A stretch of DNA of 64,000 nucleotides from Runella salmonicolor (GCF_024158025.1 NZ_JAMZEL010000001.1:682001-746000); one strand, 5' to 3'. Shown: positions 33,812-43,828, counted from the first letter of the stretch. Program-made: numbers and translations. Notes: generated by a model from the letters alone, not told the origin.

Positions 33812-35851
33812 TCTCCCTCTCTCTTTCAGGGAGGTATGGTAAAAACCGCTCTGATAGAGTCATTTGTCAAACTCAATCCCACTATCATGTTCCGAAATCC
33901 CGTCATGTTTGCGGTCGAAATCGGAACACTTGTGATGCTTTTGGTGTGCCTGCAAATTGCCGTTGGCGGTGCTGCTACCCAAGGAAGTTTAGTCTATAAC
34001 GTTATTATATTCTCGGTTCTTTTGCTCACCTTACTTTTTGCAAATTTTGCCGAAGCACTGGCCGAAGCACGCGGCAAAGCCCAAGCCAACAGCCTCCGAA
34101 AAACCCGCGAAGAAACCCCAGCCAAGGTCATCCGAACCCTCGGCCGCCTGAAAGTGAACGAACTTCAAATCATTCCTTCTTCCCAACTTGAAAAAGGCGA
34201 TGTGTTTGTGTGCGAAGCAGGCGATATTATTCCAACCGACGGCGAAATCATCGAAGGATTGGCCACCATCGACGAGTCGGCCATTACGGGAGAATCCGCG
34301 CCTGTGATTCGTGAAGCGGGCGGCGACAAATCGTCGGTGACGGGTGGCACCAAAGTGCTTTCTGACCACATCAAAGTAAAAGTAACAACGCAACCAGGAG
34401 AGAGTTTTCTGGACAAAATGATTGCTTTGGTGGAAGGTGCATCTCGTCAGAAAACACCTAACGAAATCGCGTTAACTATCTTATTGGCAGGTTTTACGCT
34501 CATCTTCGTCATCGTCTGCGTCACGCTCAAACCCTTTGCTGATTATTCCCACAACTACATTCCCATTTCAGCTTTTATTGCACTCTTTGTCTGTTTGATT
34601 CCGACGACCATCGGAGGTTTGCTTTCGGCTATCGGGATTGCTGGGATGGACCGCGCCCTGCAGGCCAACGTGATTACCAAATCGGGGAAAGCGGTAGAAA
34701 CCGCAGGCGATATTGATACACTCCTATTGGACAAAACAGGAACCATCACCATCGGGAACCGCAAAGCAACAAACTTCTGGCCCACGGCGGGTATCAGTGA
34801 AGAACGCTTTACAACATCTGCCCTGTTTTCTTCTTTGGCCGACGAAACCCCCGAGGGGAAATCCATTATTGAGTTAGGGCAACAAAAAGGGGGGAAACTG
34901 CCCACGATGCCCCAAAATGCCGAGATGATTACATTCACCGCTGAAACTCGCTCTTCGGGAATTAATTTGCCACATAATATCCGCATCCGCAAAGGCGCGC
35001 AAGATTCGATTCGAGTCATGGTTGAAAGAGCAGGAAACGTATTTCCGAACGATACTGCCGACAAAGTGCGCGAAATTGCCACGAATGGCGGTACTCCGTT
35101 AGTAGTTTCTGAAAACGAAAAAGTGTTAGGGGTCATCGAATTGCAGGATGTCATCAAACCTGGCATTAAGGAACGTTTTGAACGTCTACGCAAAATGGGC
35201 GTCAAAACGGTCATGGTCACGGGCGATAACCCACTAACAGCTAAATACATCGCCACCGTAGCGGGTGTGGATGATTTTATTGCCGAAGCCAAGCCCGAAG
35301 ATAAAATGAACTACATCAAAGCCGAGCAGGCCAACGGCAAACTCGTAGCCATGATGGGCGACGGCACCAACGACGCCCCAGCGCTGGCCCAAGCCGACGT
35401 GGGCGTGGCCATGAACAGCGGAACCCAAGCGGCCAAAGAAGCGGGCAACATGGTCGATTTAGACAACGACCCCACCAAGCTCATCGAAATTGTCGAAATC
35501 GGAAAACAACTGCTGATGACACGCGGCACGCTCACGACCTTCTCCATTGCCAACGACGTAGCCAAGTACTTTGCGATTGTGCCCGCATTGTTTATGACAT
35601 CTATTCCAGCCTTACAGGCGCTCAATATCATGCATTTGGCCAGTCCAGAAAGTGCCATTTTGTCGGCGGTGATTTTCAACGCCATCATCATTCCATTGTT
35701 GATTCCGTTGGCCTTGAAAGGCGTGGCGTATAAGCCCATCGGAGCAAGCGCGCTGTTACGCCGCAATTTGCTGATTTATGGCCTCGGCGGGTTGATAGTG
35801 CCGTTTATCGGCATCAAACTCATTGAAATGTTATTAGGAACTTGGCTGTAA
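33797..35851 (+). CDS. kdpB: Potassium-transporting ATPase subunit B (P-type ATPase)
   Basis: KdpB is the ATP-hydrolysing P-type ATPase subunit. The 684 residues show FRNPVMFAVEIG in the first helix region, the actuator TGES motif (AITGESA near 163), the phosphorylation motif DKTGTIT near 312, MVTGDNPLTAKY, and the hinge MMGDGTNDAPALAQADVGVA. Seven transmembrane helices are expected. Only 35 bases separate its start from the divergent antitoxin gene, so expression needs read-through across the antisense pair or an unseen promoter. Confidence 0.96.
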   Translation: MKRSQSPSLFQGGMVKTALIESFVKLNPTIMFRNPVMFAVEIGTLVMLLVCLQIAVGGAATQGSLVYNVIIFSVLLLTLLFANFAEALAEARGKAQANSLRKTREETPAKVIRTLGRLKVNELQIIPSSQLEKGDVFVCEAGDIIPTDGEIIEGLATIDESAITGESAPVIREAGGDKSSVTGGTKVLSDHIKVKVTTQPGESFLDKMIALVEGASRQKTPNEIALTILLAGFTLIFVIVCVTLKPFADYSHNYIPISAFIALFVCLIPTTIGGLLSAIGIAGMDRALQANVITKSGKAVETAGDIDTLLLDKTGTITIGNRKATNFWPTAGISEERFTTSALFSSLADETPEGKSIIELGQQKGGKLPTMPQNAEMITFTAETRSSGINLPHNIRIRKGAQDSIRVMVERAGNVFPNDTADKVREIATNGGTPLVVSENEKVLGVIELQDVIKPGIKERFERLRKMGVKTVMVTGDNPLTAKYIATVAGVDDFIAEAKPEDKMNYIKAEQANGKLVAMMGDGTNDAPALAQADVGVAMNSGTQAAKEAGNMVDLDNDPTKLIEIVEIGKQLLMTRGTLTTFSIANDVAKYFAIVPALFMTSIPALQALNIMHLASPESAILSAVIFNAIIIPLLIPLALKGVAYKPIGASALLRRNLLIYGLGGLIVPFIGIKLIEMLLGTWL

Positions 35852-35873
35852 TCGGTTAGTGCTGTTGGTAGTT

Positions 35874-35921
35874 AGTGTTGTTGGTTACTCATAACCAACA
35901 CTTGGGTTTCTTAAAACCCAA
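35874..35921. repeat. Two tandem hairpins between kdpB and kdpC
   Basis: A first stem of AGTGTTG...TTA with TAACCAACACT (about 35874-35902, with a three-base bulge) is followed by the perfect TTGGGTTT (35902-35909), loop CTTA, AAACCCAA (35914-35921). There is no T-run. They sit in the 113-base gap between kdpB and kdpC and could tune relative subunit expression, or be interspersed repeats like those at 531 and 20485. Confidence 0.6.
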
Positions 35922-35964
35922 TGCCATTCATCTTTCAAGTATAATCTAATTCAAAAGTATTCAA

Positions 35965-36525
35965 ATGAAAACACACATCGTACCCGCCTTATTAATGACC
36001 GCTACTCTGTTTGTACTGTTGGTGGTTATTTATCCCTTACTTGTATGGGGATTTGCCCAATTTGCGCCCGAAAACGGTCATGGCGAAACTGTTTCGGTCA
36101 ATGGCAAAGTCGTAGGTTTTGCCAAGGTAGGCCAAAAATTCACGGAAGATAAGTACTTTTGGTCGCGCCCGTCGGCGGTGGAATACAATGCTGCTGGTTC
36201 GGGAGGGTCCAACAAAGGCCCTTCCAATCCTGATTATTTGGTACAGGTACAAGCTCGGATTGACACGTTTTTGGTGCATAATCCAACCATCCCCAAATCA
36301 GCTATTCCCGCCGAACTCGTGACGGCTTCGGGTAGCGGACTTGACCCCGACCTATCACCCCAAGGGGCCGAGGTACAGGTTGCTCGAATTGCAAAAATCA
36401 GAAACCTTTCAGAAAATAAAGTCAGAGCACTGGTTAAAACACACACCCAAGGCCCTCTTTTGGGCTTGTTTGGACCTTCAAAAGTAAATATTTTGGCATT
36501 GAATTTGGCTTTGGATAACTTGTAA
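35965..36525 (+). CDS. kdpC: Potassium-transporting ATPase subunit C
   Basis: KdpC is the single-span subunit that helps ATP binding and couples KdpA with KdpB. The 186 residues have one N-terminal transmembrane helix (about 8-30), the conserved YFWSRPSAVEYNAAGSGGSN region near 57, SNPDYLVQ, and LVTASGSGLDPDLSPQGA near 113. Length is normal. The stop codon overlaps a hairpin arm that starts at 36524. Confidence 0.95.
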   Translation: MKTHIVPALLMTATLFVLLVVIYPLLVWGFAQFAPENGHGETVSVNGKVVGFAKVGQKFTEDKYFWSRPSAVEYNAAGSGGSNKGPSNPDYLVQVQARIDTFLVHNPTIPKSAIPAELVTASGSGLDPDLSPQGAEVQVARIAKIRNLSENKVRALVKTHTQGPLLGLFGPSKVNILALNLALDNL

Positions 36526-36581
36526 CCACATAGACGTATAGGTCACATAGGGGATTTATAGGTTATTTTCTCTATGTGGTT
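36524..36581. repeat. Inverted repeat after kdpC
   Basis: AACCACATAGA (36524-36534) and TCTATGTGGTT (36571-36581) are exact reverse complements, 36 bases apart, with an extra CACATAGG in the loop. It lies between kdpC and the barrel-protein gene; no T-tract. Confidence 0.55.
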
Positions 36582-36601
36582 GCCAAAAATCAGAAATTAC
36601 C

Positions 36602-37678
36602 ATGAAAAAGTTTGTAACTGTTGCACTTGCCTACGTGCTGTGCACACCCTTATTTGCCCAAACCATTGATTCTACGGCCAAGCTTGTCCTATCTGGCTAC
36701 GTAGAAGCCTATTATAGCTATGATTTTAATCAGCCCCTCAACAACGACCGACCGTCGTTTGTATACAGTCACAATCGGCACAATGAATTCAACCTCAATT
36801 TGGGTTTTATCAAAGCCGCTTACGTTGACGAACGAATTCGCGGAAATATTGCCCTGATGGCTGGCACGTACACCAACGCTAATTTGGCCGCCGAACCTGC
36901 TACGTTGCGCCATATTTTTGAAGCCAATGCGGGTCTTAAACTCGCAAAAACCAAAAATCTCTGGCTCGACGCAGGCGTGTTTTCTTCACACATCGGTTTT
37001 GAAAGCGCCATCTCAAAAGATTGCCGCACGCTCACCCGCAGCCTCATGGCCGACAATACGCCTTACTATGAGACGGGGGCCAAAATTGGCTATACCACCG
37101 ACGACGGAAAATGGTTTTTATCGGGATTGGTGCTCAATGGTTGGCAACAAATTCGACGGACGGATGAAAACACCCGTTTGGCCGTAGGCACTCAAATTAC
37201 GTTTAAGCCAAACGCTAAGGTTACGCTCAATTCCAGCACTTTCTTGGGAAGTCGCCCCGACAACACCAACCGAAATCGTTTTTTTCATAACCTCTATGCC
37301 ATAGTTCAATTAAACAAAAAATGGGAGTTAATTGCCGATTTTGACTACGGGATAGACCAACAACGCCCCAGTGCCGCTACTTACGACGCTTGGACAAGCT
37401 GGGCGGCTATTTTAAAATACCAACTCAGCTCAAAAGTAGGCGTTGCGGGGCGTGTTGAAAATTATAGCGACCCCAAAGGGTTGGTCATCACCACTAACTC
37501 ACCAAACGGTTTTCGCGTAAATGGCTATTCATTCAACCTAGACTATACCCCTATTTCGAATGCATTGTGCAGGATTGAAGCCCGTAGTTTGGGGAGTAAA
37601 GATGATTTATTTGAAAAAGCAGGCCGAAAAACCGCCACCGATTTTATTGTCACCACCTCATTGGCCGTGTCATTCTAA
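36602..37678 (+). CDS. Outer-membrane beta-barrel protein of the kdp locus
   Basis: A 358-residue exported protein (signal peptide ending PLFAQT). The mature part alternates aromatic and polar residues (VEAYYSYDFN, NEFNLNLGFIKAAY, FLSGLVLNGWQQI, YAIVQLNKKWELIADFDY) and ends with the strand VTTSLAVSF, a terminal Phe that fits barrel insertion. It resembles the porin-like 'outer membrane beta-barrel' proteins often next to kdp genes in Bacteroidota. It lies between kdpC and the kdpD-like gene, with a five-base gap to the latter. Likely role: passage of K+ or small solutes across the outer membrane; this is inferred from context. Confidence 0.8.
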   Translation: MKKFVTVALAYVLCTPLFAQTIDSTAKLVLSGYVEAYYSYDFNQPLNNDRPSFVYSHNRHNEFNLNLGFIKAAYVDERIRGNIALMAGTYTNANLAAEPATLRHIFEANAGLKLAKTKNLWLDAGVFSSHIGFESAISKDCRTLTRSLMADNTPYYETGAKIGYTTDDGKWFLSGLVLNGWQQIRRTDENTRLAVGTQITFKPNAKVTLNSSTFLGSRPDNTNRNRFFHNLYAIVQLNKKWELIADFDYGIDQQRPSAATYDAWTSWAAILKYQLSSKVGVAGRVENYSDPKGLVITTNSPNGFRVNGYSFNLDYTPISNALCRIEARSLGSKDDLFEKAGRKTATDFIVTTSLAVSF

Positions 37679-37682
37679 AATC

Positions 37683-38810
37683 ATGCCCAATTCTACCAAA
37701 CAAAACGCCCAATATTTCCTTGACCTCATCAAAAAATCGCGACGGGGTAAGTTGAAGGTTTATATCGGCATGAGTGCAGGCGTGGGTAAAACGTACCGAA
37801 TGCTGCAAGAAGCCCATACCCTTTTACGCAACGGCGTAGATATAAAAATCGGTTTTATTGAAACCCACCGCCGCGCGGATACGCACGCCTTGCTCGACGG
37901 TTTGCCGCTCATCCCCCATCGTAGCGTATTTTATAAAGGGAAAGAAATGGAGGAAATGGATTTGCAGACTATTCTTAACCTTCATCCTGAAGTAGTGATT
38001 GTGGATGAACTCGCCCATACCAACATCCACGGCTCTAAAAACGAAAAGCGTTGGCAGGATGTATTAGACATTCTGAATGCAGGAATTAACGTTATTTCGG
38101 CCGTCAATATTCAGCATCTCGAAAGCCTTAATAATGACGTTTTTAGAATCACAGGAATTGAAGTTAAAGAAACGGTCCCCGATAGTATCTTGCAGCAAGC
38201 CGACGAAGTGGTCAACATTGACCTCACCGCCGATGAGCTTATCGCCCGCCTCAAAGAAGGCAAAATTTATGACCCCACTAAAATCGAGACCGCACTCAAT
38301 CATTTTTTTAAAGCCGACAAAATTCTGCAACTACGCGAATTGGCCCTGAAAGAAGTAGCCTCTCAGGTGGAACGAAAGGTGGAATTGGAAGTACCCAAAA
38401 ATGCGAACTTACGCTCCGAACGATTTTTGGCCTGCATCAGTTCTAACCACGAAATAGCAAAAAAAATACTGCGTAAAACCGCGCGTTTAGCGAGTTATTA
38501 CCAAGGAAAATGGTACGTATTGTACGTTCAGACCCCGGCAGAAGAGGCCGACAAAATCGGTCTTGCCGCCCAACGCCATCTTATCAATAATTTTAAATTA
38601 GCGACCGAAATTGGGGCTGAAGTGATTCGGGTCAAAAGCAATGAAGTGGCCCAAACCATTTTTGACACCGCTCAAAAACATAACATTACAACCGTCTGCA
38701 TTGGCAAACCCCATCGCAATTTTTGGAAAAATATTACTGGCAACTCGCTATTTTTCAAGCTATTGAACAAAGTTTCCGATACTGACATTGATTTAGTAGT
38801 GATAAGTTAA
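37683..38810 (+). CDS. kdpD: KdpD N-terminal sensor protein without kinase domain
   Basis: A 375-residue protein equal to the N-terminal half of KdpD. The KdpD domain (about 20-230) has the P-loop GMSAGVGKTYRML near 29, ETHRRADTHALL, DELAHTN (Walker B) and QHLESLNNDVFRITG. A universal-stress-protein domain follows (about 240-370; FLACISSN, TVCIGKPH). It lacks the DUF4118 membrane part, HisKA and HATPase of classical KdpD. The separate kinase follows 46 bases downstream. The open frame extends back into the previous gene; ATG 37683 is the plausible start. It probably senses intracellular K+, ATP or c-di-AMP and signals to the kinase. Confidence 0.9.
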   Translation: MPNSTKQNAQYFLDLIKKSRRGKLKVYIGMSAGVGKTYRMLQEAHTLLRNGVDIKIGFIETHRRADTHALLDGLPLIPHRSVFYKGKEMEEMDLQTILNLHPEVVIVDELAHTNIHGSKNEKRWQDVLDILNAGINVISAVNIQHLESLNNDVFRITGIEVKETVPDSILQQADEVVNIDLTADELIARLKEGKIYDPTKIETALNHFFKADKILQLRELALKEVASQVERKVELEVPKNANLRSERFLACISSNHEIAKKILRKTARLASYYQGKWYVLYVQTPAEEADKIGLAAQRHLINNFKLATEIGAEVIRVKSNEVAQTIFDTAQKHNITTVCIGKPHRNFWKNITGNSLFFKLLNKVSDTDIDLVVIS

Positions 38811-38856
38811 TGAACTAAAAAAAAGCTCCCTTACAATGGAGGGCTAGGGTGGGGTT

Positions 38857-40554
38857 ATGAAACTAAAAACCAAACTTCGACTTGCGCTTACCTTTTTGTT
38901 TGCCGTCATTGTGTTGCTCGGCAGCCTAGGGGCTTGGTACCTCAAAAAACTCTCCTCTGAAGCGCAGGAGATATTGAAAGACAATTACATCTCGCTCGAA
39001 TACGTACGCAACATGCGCAACGTAATTGACGAAAACGCCTGGAAAAACGAAGACGTTGCCCTTTTTGAAAAAAGCCTTCTTCATCAAGAACAAAACATCA
39101 CCGAAATAGGCGAGGCCGAAGCCACCCAGCAGCTTCGAAGTCACTTCAATGCTCTCCGCAAAAGTCCCGACAGTAGCCGTATTCGCCTCATTGCGCAACA
39201 GTTAACCAAACTTACCGATGTCAATATGCAAGCCATTGTGCGCAAAAATGCACAGGTAAAAAAAACGGCCGATGAGGTCTATTCTTACATGGTGCTTATT
39301 GCCACGGTATGCGCGTTGGTGGCGTTTTCGTTTATCATCAACTTTCCTAACACCATCGCCGAGCCCATCCAACAATTGACCGAAGGCTTGCAGGAAATCA
39401 GCCGTAAAAACTACGAGTCGCGGCTGGGTGTGGAGCGCAAGGACGAACTCGGAGAAATGGCGCGCGCTTTTAACCTAATGGCCGAAAAACTGGACGAATA
39501 CGAACACAGCAGTCTGGCCAGGGTGCTTTTCGAAAAACGCCGCACCGAGACCATCATCAACCAAATGAACGACGCCATTGTGGGCTTGGATGAAAGCGAC
39601 TATTTGCTTTTTGTCAACTCAACTGGAGCCGAAATGCTCGGCCTAGATGCGTCTCAACTGGCGGGCAAATACGCCCCCGATGTGGCCCTCAAAAATGATT
39701 TATTACGAACATTATTAAACGACGGCACCCCGCTCAAGCCCCTCAAAATAGTGACAAACGAGCGAGAAGGCTATTTTACCAAAGAGGTTTTAGAAGTAAA
39801 AAATGGCGAACAACGCATCGGCAAAGTGATTATCCTTAAGAACATTACGCCCTTTCACGAACTTGACCAAGCCAAAACCAATTTTATCGCCACGATTTCG
39901 CACGAATTGAAAACGCCGATTTCGGGCATTAAAATGAGCCTAAAACTTCTTGAAAATGAGCGCATTGGGCCATTGAACAAAGAACAAAAACACTTACTTA
40001 ATCAAATCCAAGACGACAGTCAACGGCTCCTCAACATTACGGGTGAGCTCCTTGACCTGTCGCAGGTAGAAACGGGCAATATTCAACTCAATTTCAGAAG
40101 CATCCATCCTCAGGAAGTTGTCAAGGCCGCAACTGAGGCGTTGCTATTTTCGGCAGAGCAAAAACAGATAGAATTGCATTGTCAACTTCCTGCTGATTTA
40201 CCCGCTATTCAGGCAGATTTAGACAAAACGATGTGGGTTTTGATGAATTTTCTTTCCAACGCCATTCGGTATAGCCCCGAAAAATCAACCATCACGGTAG
40301 AGGCTCAGGTCGGCCATGACCAAAAACACGTGCTTTTTTCGGTACAAGATTTTGGAAAAGGAATTGAGTCAAAATACCAAGAGCGCATCTTCGACCGCTA
40401 TTTTCAGGTTCCCAGCAACGGCCAGTCTAAATCAGGAACGGGGCTTGGTTTGGCCATTTCCAAAGAGTTTATTGAAGCACAAAAGGGACAAATCGGCGTT
40501 GAAAGTGAATTGGGCAACGGCAGTCGTTTTTGGTTTCAACTGCCGTTGGCTTAA
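38857..40554 (+). CDS. HAMP/PAS sensor histidine kinase of the kdp locus
   Basis: A 565-residue membrane kinase. TM helix 1 is at about 8-28, a periplasmic four-helix-like sensor to ~143, TM helix 2 at about 144-164, HAMP about 165-220, a PAS domain about 230-320, HisKA with phospho-His in TISHELKTPISG near 348, and HATPase_c with NAIRYSPEKS, FGKGI and GTGLGLAIS. It resembles KinB-type kinases and has no KdpD domain. It is the last gene of the kdp island. Inference: it pairs with the NtrC-type regulator encoded upstream at 29715 and receives input from the separate KdpD-like protein. Confidence 0.9.
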   Translation: MKLKTKLRLALTFLFAVIVLLGSLGAWYLKKLSSEAQEILKDNYISLEYVRNMRNVIDENAWKNEDVALFEKSLLHQEQNITEIGEAEATQQLRSHFNALRKSPDSSRIRLIAQQLTKLTDVNMQAIVRKNAQVKKTADEVYSYMVLIATVCALVAFSFIINFPNTIAEPIQQLTEGLQEISRKNYESRLGVERKDELGEMARAFNLMAEKLDEYEHSSLARVLFEKRRTETIINQMNDAIVGLDESDYLLFVNSTGAEMLGLDASQLAGKYAPDVALKNDLLRTLLNDGTPLKPLKIVTNEREGYFTKEVLEVKNGEQRIGKVIILKNITPFHELDQAKTNFIATISHELKTPISGIKMSLKLLENERIGPLNKEQKHLLNQIQDDSQRLLNITGELLDLSQVETGNIQLNFRSIHPQEVVKAATEALLFSAEQKQIELHCQLPADLPAIQADLDKTMWVLMNFLSNAIRYSPEKSTITVEAQVGHDQKHVLFSVQDFGKGIESKYQERIFDRYFQVPSNGQSKSGTGLGLAISKEFIEAQKGQIGVESELGNGSRFWFQLPLA

Positions 40555-40597
40555 AGGTACTGGCCCGATTTGAAATCTGGTCCCAATTCAGGTATGT

Positions 40598-41590
40598 TTA
40601 TACTGTCTCTGTCGCATCAAAATCCTTATACACCAGTCCAATCTCTTGCCGCACCGCATCCAACAACGAAATCAGGTTCATGCTGTCGGTCAATGACCAG
40701 CCGTCGCTTTCGAGCTTTCCCGCTTCCAAACATGCATTTACTTCTTCAATTTCGTACTGATACCCCCAAGTTGGGCGGTCGAAAGCAAAGGTTTCGGTGG
40801 TTTCGTCGTCATAAGTGACCGTCACTGCCTTGCTTTCGTGCCAGCGCGAATCAATGGCTATGCTCCCTTTTTCTCCGTATATAAACGCCTCGCATGGCGT
40901 ATTGGCCATGAAGGTGCAATCCAAAAAGGCAAACTGTTCGTCGGCATAGGTCAACGTCATGCCTGTCGATTCATCCACTTTGGTTGCGCCAAAAATGGCC
41001 TGTGCCGTAATTTTGGTTGGTTTTCCCAAAATCAGGTATGATAAAAACAACGGATAAATCCCAATGTCGAGCAGTGCGCCTCCTCCCAAATCTTTGTTAA
41101 AAGTCCGTTTGTCGACGTCGTAAGGCGCTTTAAATCCAAAGTCTGCCTTCACCCCCAACACTTTGCCAATGGCCCCAGATTCAATAATTTCGAGGGTTTT
41201 GAGCGTGGTTGGCAGAAAACGCGTCCACAATGCTTCCATCAAAAATACATTCTTGCCCCTCGCCACGTGAATCATTTCGCTCACCTGAGCGGTATTCATG
41301 GCAAAGGGTTTTTCGCACAAAACAGGAATACCCGCGTTGAGGCACAACAACGTATGCTCAAAGTGGCCGATGTGCGGGGACGCAATATAGACGGCATCCA
41401 ATTCTGGGCAATTGATTATTTCTTCGTAGCTGCCGTACGTATACGTAGCGCCGTACTCCCGCGCAAACAGCTGCGCCCGGCCCAAGTCGCGGGAGGCTAC
41501 CGCCGTGAGTTTGGCGTCTGCCACCTGCATTAAGTCTTGGGCAAATTTATGGGCAATGCGCCCCGGCCCGATGATTCCCCAACGTGTCAT
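40598..41590 (-). CDS. Gfo/Idh/MocA family oxidoreductase
   Basis: A 330-residue NAD(P)-dependent oxidoreductase. The Rossmann start RWGIIGPGRIAHKFA, then LDAVYIASPHIGH, and the conserved CEKPFAMN near residue 92 (EKP lysine) are family marks; GGGALLDIGIYPL lies near 175. These enzymes act on sugars, sugar acids or dihydrodiols; the substrate is not evident. It converges with the kinase gene with 43 bases between the stops. No sugar operon is nearby. Confidence 0.88.
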   Translation of the reverse strand: MTRWGIIGPGRIAHKFAQDLMQVADAKLTAVASRDLGRAQLFAREYGATYTYGSYEEIINCPELDAVYIASPHIGHFEHTLLCLNAGIPVLCEKPFAMNTAQVSEMIHVARGKNVFLMEALWTRFLPTTLKTLEIIESGAIGKVLGVKADFGFKAPYDVDKRTFNKDLGGGALLDIGIYPLFLSYLILGKPTKITAQAIFGATKVDESTGMTLTYADEQFAFLDCTFMANTPCEAFIYGEKGSIAIDSRWHESKAVTVTYDDETTETFAFDRPTWGYQYEIEEVNACLEAGKLESDGWSLTDSMNLISLLDAVRQEIGLVYKDFDATETV

Positions 41591-41902
41591 GTGGATTTTG
41601 GTTTGAGTTTAAACAAAGAAACAATCAGCGAAGCACAAATTCCAAATAATTGGCAGAATTAATCACGGCGGTACGGGCTGCGGGGTAGTTGTGGGGTGAA
41701 GTTTGGCGGAAGAACGCACCTTTTCTGTACAAATAATAGCGTCACAACTTCCTCTGTTTTACCCGTTGGCAGTGTAAATCAAAGATACGATACTTTTTGA
41801 AAGCTAATCACAACAACGTACTAGCAATGTACATTGACCTTGCAGCCCACATAAAAATCTCTGAGAAATTGTCTAGCTTTGTTAGAGACCTGTATACGTT
41901 AA
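41591..41902. other. Divergent promoter region, no gene seen
   Basis: This 312-base gap lies between the divergent oxidoreductase and TPR-kinase genes. It contains two -7-like boxes: TATCTTTG on the minus strand (41780-41787) for the oxidoreductase and TAGCTTTG on the plus strand (41874-41881), 21 bases before ATG 41903. Neither has an obvious -33 TTG at the usual spacing. I see no conserved ORF or RNA. Confidence 0.4.
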
Positions 41903-43828
41903 ATGAATAAGCGCATTGTTATTATTTTACTTTGTTGTTGTGGAGCAGTAATAGCGCAGCTAAAACCTGTCGCCAAAGATGACAGTTTGCTGAGTTCCTC
42001 CAAAAAACAATGGATAGACCCTCAAACTAAGCCCACCCAAAAAGCCAAAGCCCTTCAACGTATCGTTATTTCCTACTTTCAAAATCAATCTTCTGCCGAC
42101 TCGCTTGCTTTTTATAATGATTTATACCTCCGTTACACGTTGCAGCACAAGCTCAACACTTTTGTTGTTGACGCTTATTTTCAGAAAGTCAATGCCGAGC
42201 GCGGGCGAGGTGATTGGATTGCGTTGATAAAAACCGGACAGGAAGCTCTCCACAAAATAGATTCACTAAAAATATCCGTCTCAGCGCATCAAAAAAGCCT
42301 TATCATTGATGAAATGGTATATGGGTATATTTTTTTAAGTGATATAGAAAACGCTGTTTCTTATACTCAACAGAGCATTGAGGCCCTCCAAAAAGAGAAC
42401 CACAACGGTGCAAACAATTTACAAATTTCGATGATGTACCTGACTACCGCCCGCGCTTTTGGCTACACCAACGATTACCTTACATCTAGCCGCTACCTAG
42501 ATAGCTCGTTGGTGTATATCAACCAAACCAGCGACGTATTGCAAAAACACTATATCCTCAACGACTGGGTAAGCATTAAAATTGACCTTAAAAAATACGC
42601 GGAGGCACTTCCTACCGCTTATCAGTGCCTGCGTTTTTTCGAAAAAAACACCAATATTCGCGGCTTGACCGAGATTCAGATGCTCATGGGGCGGCTCTTC
42701 TTGGGGCTAAGAAAGTACGATGAAGCGATTGCTTTCAGCAAAAAAAGCATTGAAAAAATCACCAATACCCGGATTTTGTACCGGTCGTACGAAACACTCT
42801 ACTACGCTTATAAAGCCAAAAATCAGTTGGCAGAAGCACTCACTGCCCACGAACACTACATAGAGTTTAAAGATAAGCTATTCAATGAGCAGGTAGCTAA
42901 CGCCAAGGTAGCTTTAGAAAGAAGATTCGCGGAAGAAAAAGCAACGGTTTTGCTCAACAAAGAAAAGGCCGAAGTAGCGATTCAGAAGCGTTATAGAAAT
43001 TATTTCATTGCAGGCGCTATTCTATTGGCGATTGTCTCGGCGGTTTTGTTTTTTAACCGGAGGCTACTACAAAAACAAAACCAAGAAATTGAATATCAAA
43101 GAGATACGATTGAGAAACTCAACGTTAATCTGGAAGCAAAGGTACAGAGCAGAACTGCCGAATTGCAAAAAGCCTACGACGAAATCAAAGACGCCATGCA
43201 ACGCGGTCAGAACCTTGAACGCAGGCGAATGGCCGCTGACCTGCACGACAACCTTGGGAGCCTTCTTACCGCAATCAGTATTTCATTGGACAACATAAAC
43301 CCCCAGCACCTCAATCATCGTGAAAAAAAAATCTACACCAATATCATTTCAATGACCGAAAATGCCTACTCAGAAATCAGACTCCTCTCCCACAACCTTA
43401 TGCCAGAAGTGCTCGAAAGAGAGGGGCTACCGCAGGCATTAGAACAGTTTGCGCGGAAACTTAATCTGAATCAAAAAATTCATTTTTCTGTAAAAATCAA
43501 CGCTTTACCTACACTAAGCAACGTTGTTTCCCTGAATGTATACGCCATTTGTCTGGAACTCGTTCAGAACATCATCAAACACTCCAAAGCCACCGAATCT
43601 ACCATTTGCATCTTTGAAAACGGCACAATATTGTGGGTGGAAGTAACCGACAATGGAAAGGGATTGCCCAACAACCAACATAAAGGCTTCGGAATCGGCA
43701 ATATACAAACAAGATTGGAGACAATTGGGGGTGATTTTTTGATTGATAAGGGCTATTCTAGAGGGACTAAAATTGTAATTTCAGTCCCCTTGGAGGGTGA
43801 TAAAATGGAGAAGCCCGAAGTTATTTAA
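41903..43828 (+). CDS. TPR-containing NarL-type sensor histidine kinase
   Basis: A 641-residue kinase. A signal peptide (LLCCCGAVIAQ) is followed by a periplasmic TPR array (about 60-330; helices such as YDEAIAFSKKSIEKI), a transmembrane helix (about 372-390, YFIAGAILLAIVSAVLFF), a coiled coil, HisKA_3 with phospho-His in RRRMAADLHDNLGSLL near 447, and HATPase_c (LVQNIIKHSKA, DNGKGLP, GFGIGNIQTRLE). This class pairs with LuxR-type regulators; one is encoded nearby at 45028-45657. Its stop overlaps by three bases with the convergent stop of the next gene. Confidence 0.92.
   Translation: MNKRIVIILLCCCGAVIAQLKPVAKDDSLLSSSKKQWIDPQTKPTQKAKALQRIVISYFQNQSSADSLAFYNDLYLRYTLQHKLNTFVVDAYFQKVNAERGRGDWIALIKTGQEALHKIDSLKISVSAHQKSLIIDEMVYGYIFLSDIENAVSYTQQSIEALQKENHNGANNLQISMMYLTTARAFGYTNDYLTSSRYLDSSLVYINQTSDVLQKHYILNDWVSIKIDLKKYAEALPTAYQCLRFFEKNTNIRGLTEIQMLMGRLFLGLRKYDEAIAFSKKSIEKITNTRILYRSYETLYYAYKAKNQLAEALTAHEHYIEFKDKLFNEQVANAKVALERRFAEEKATVLLNKEKAEVAIQKRYRNYFIAGAILLAIVSAVLFFNRRLLQKQNQEIEYQRDTIEKLNVNLEAKVQSRTAELQKAYDEIKDAMQRGQNLERRRMAADLHDNLGSLLTAISISLDNINPQHLNHREKKIYTNIISMTENAYSEIRLLSHNLMPEVLEREGLPQALEQFARKLNLNQKIHFSVKINALPTLSNVVSLNVYAICLELVQNIIKHSKATESTICIFENGTILWVEVTDNGKGLPNNQHKGFGIGNIQTRLETIGGDFLIDKGYSRGTKIVISVPLEGDKMEKPEVI

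Noticed and set aside
34555..35292. 245-codon open frame opposite kdpB
   Set aside because: Longest shadow in the window, but it is antisense to the conserved P-type ATPase core and shows no domain.
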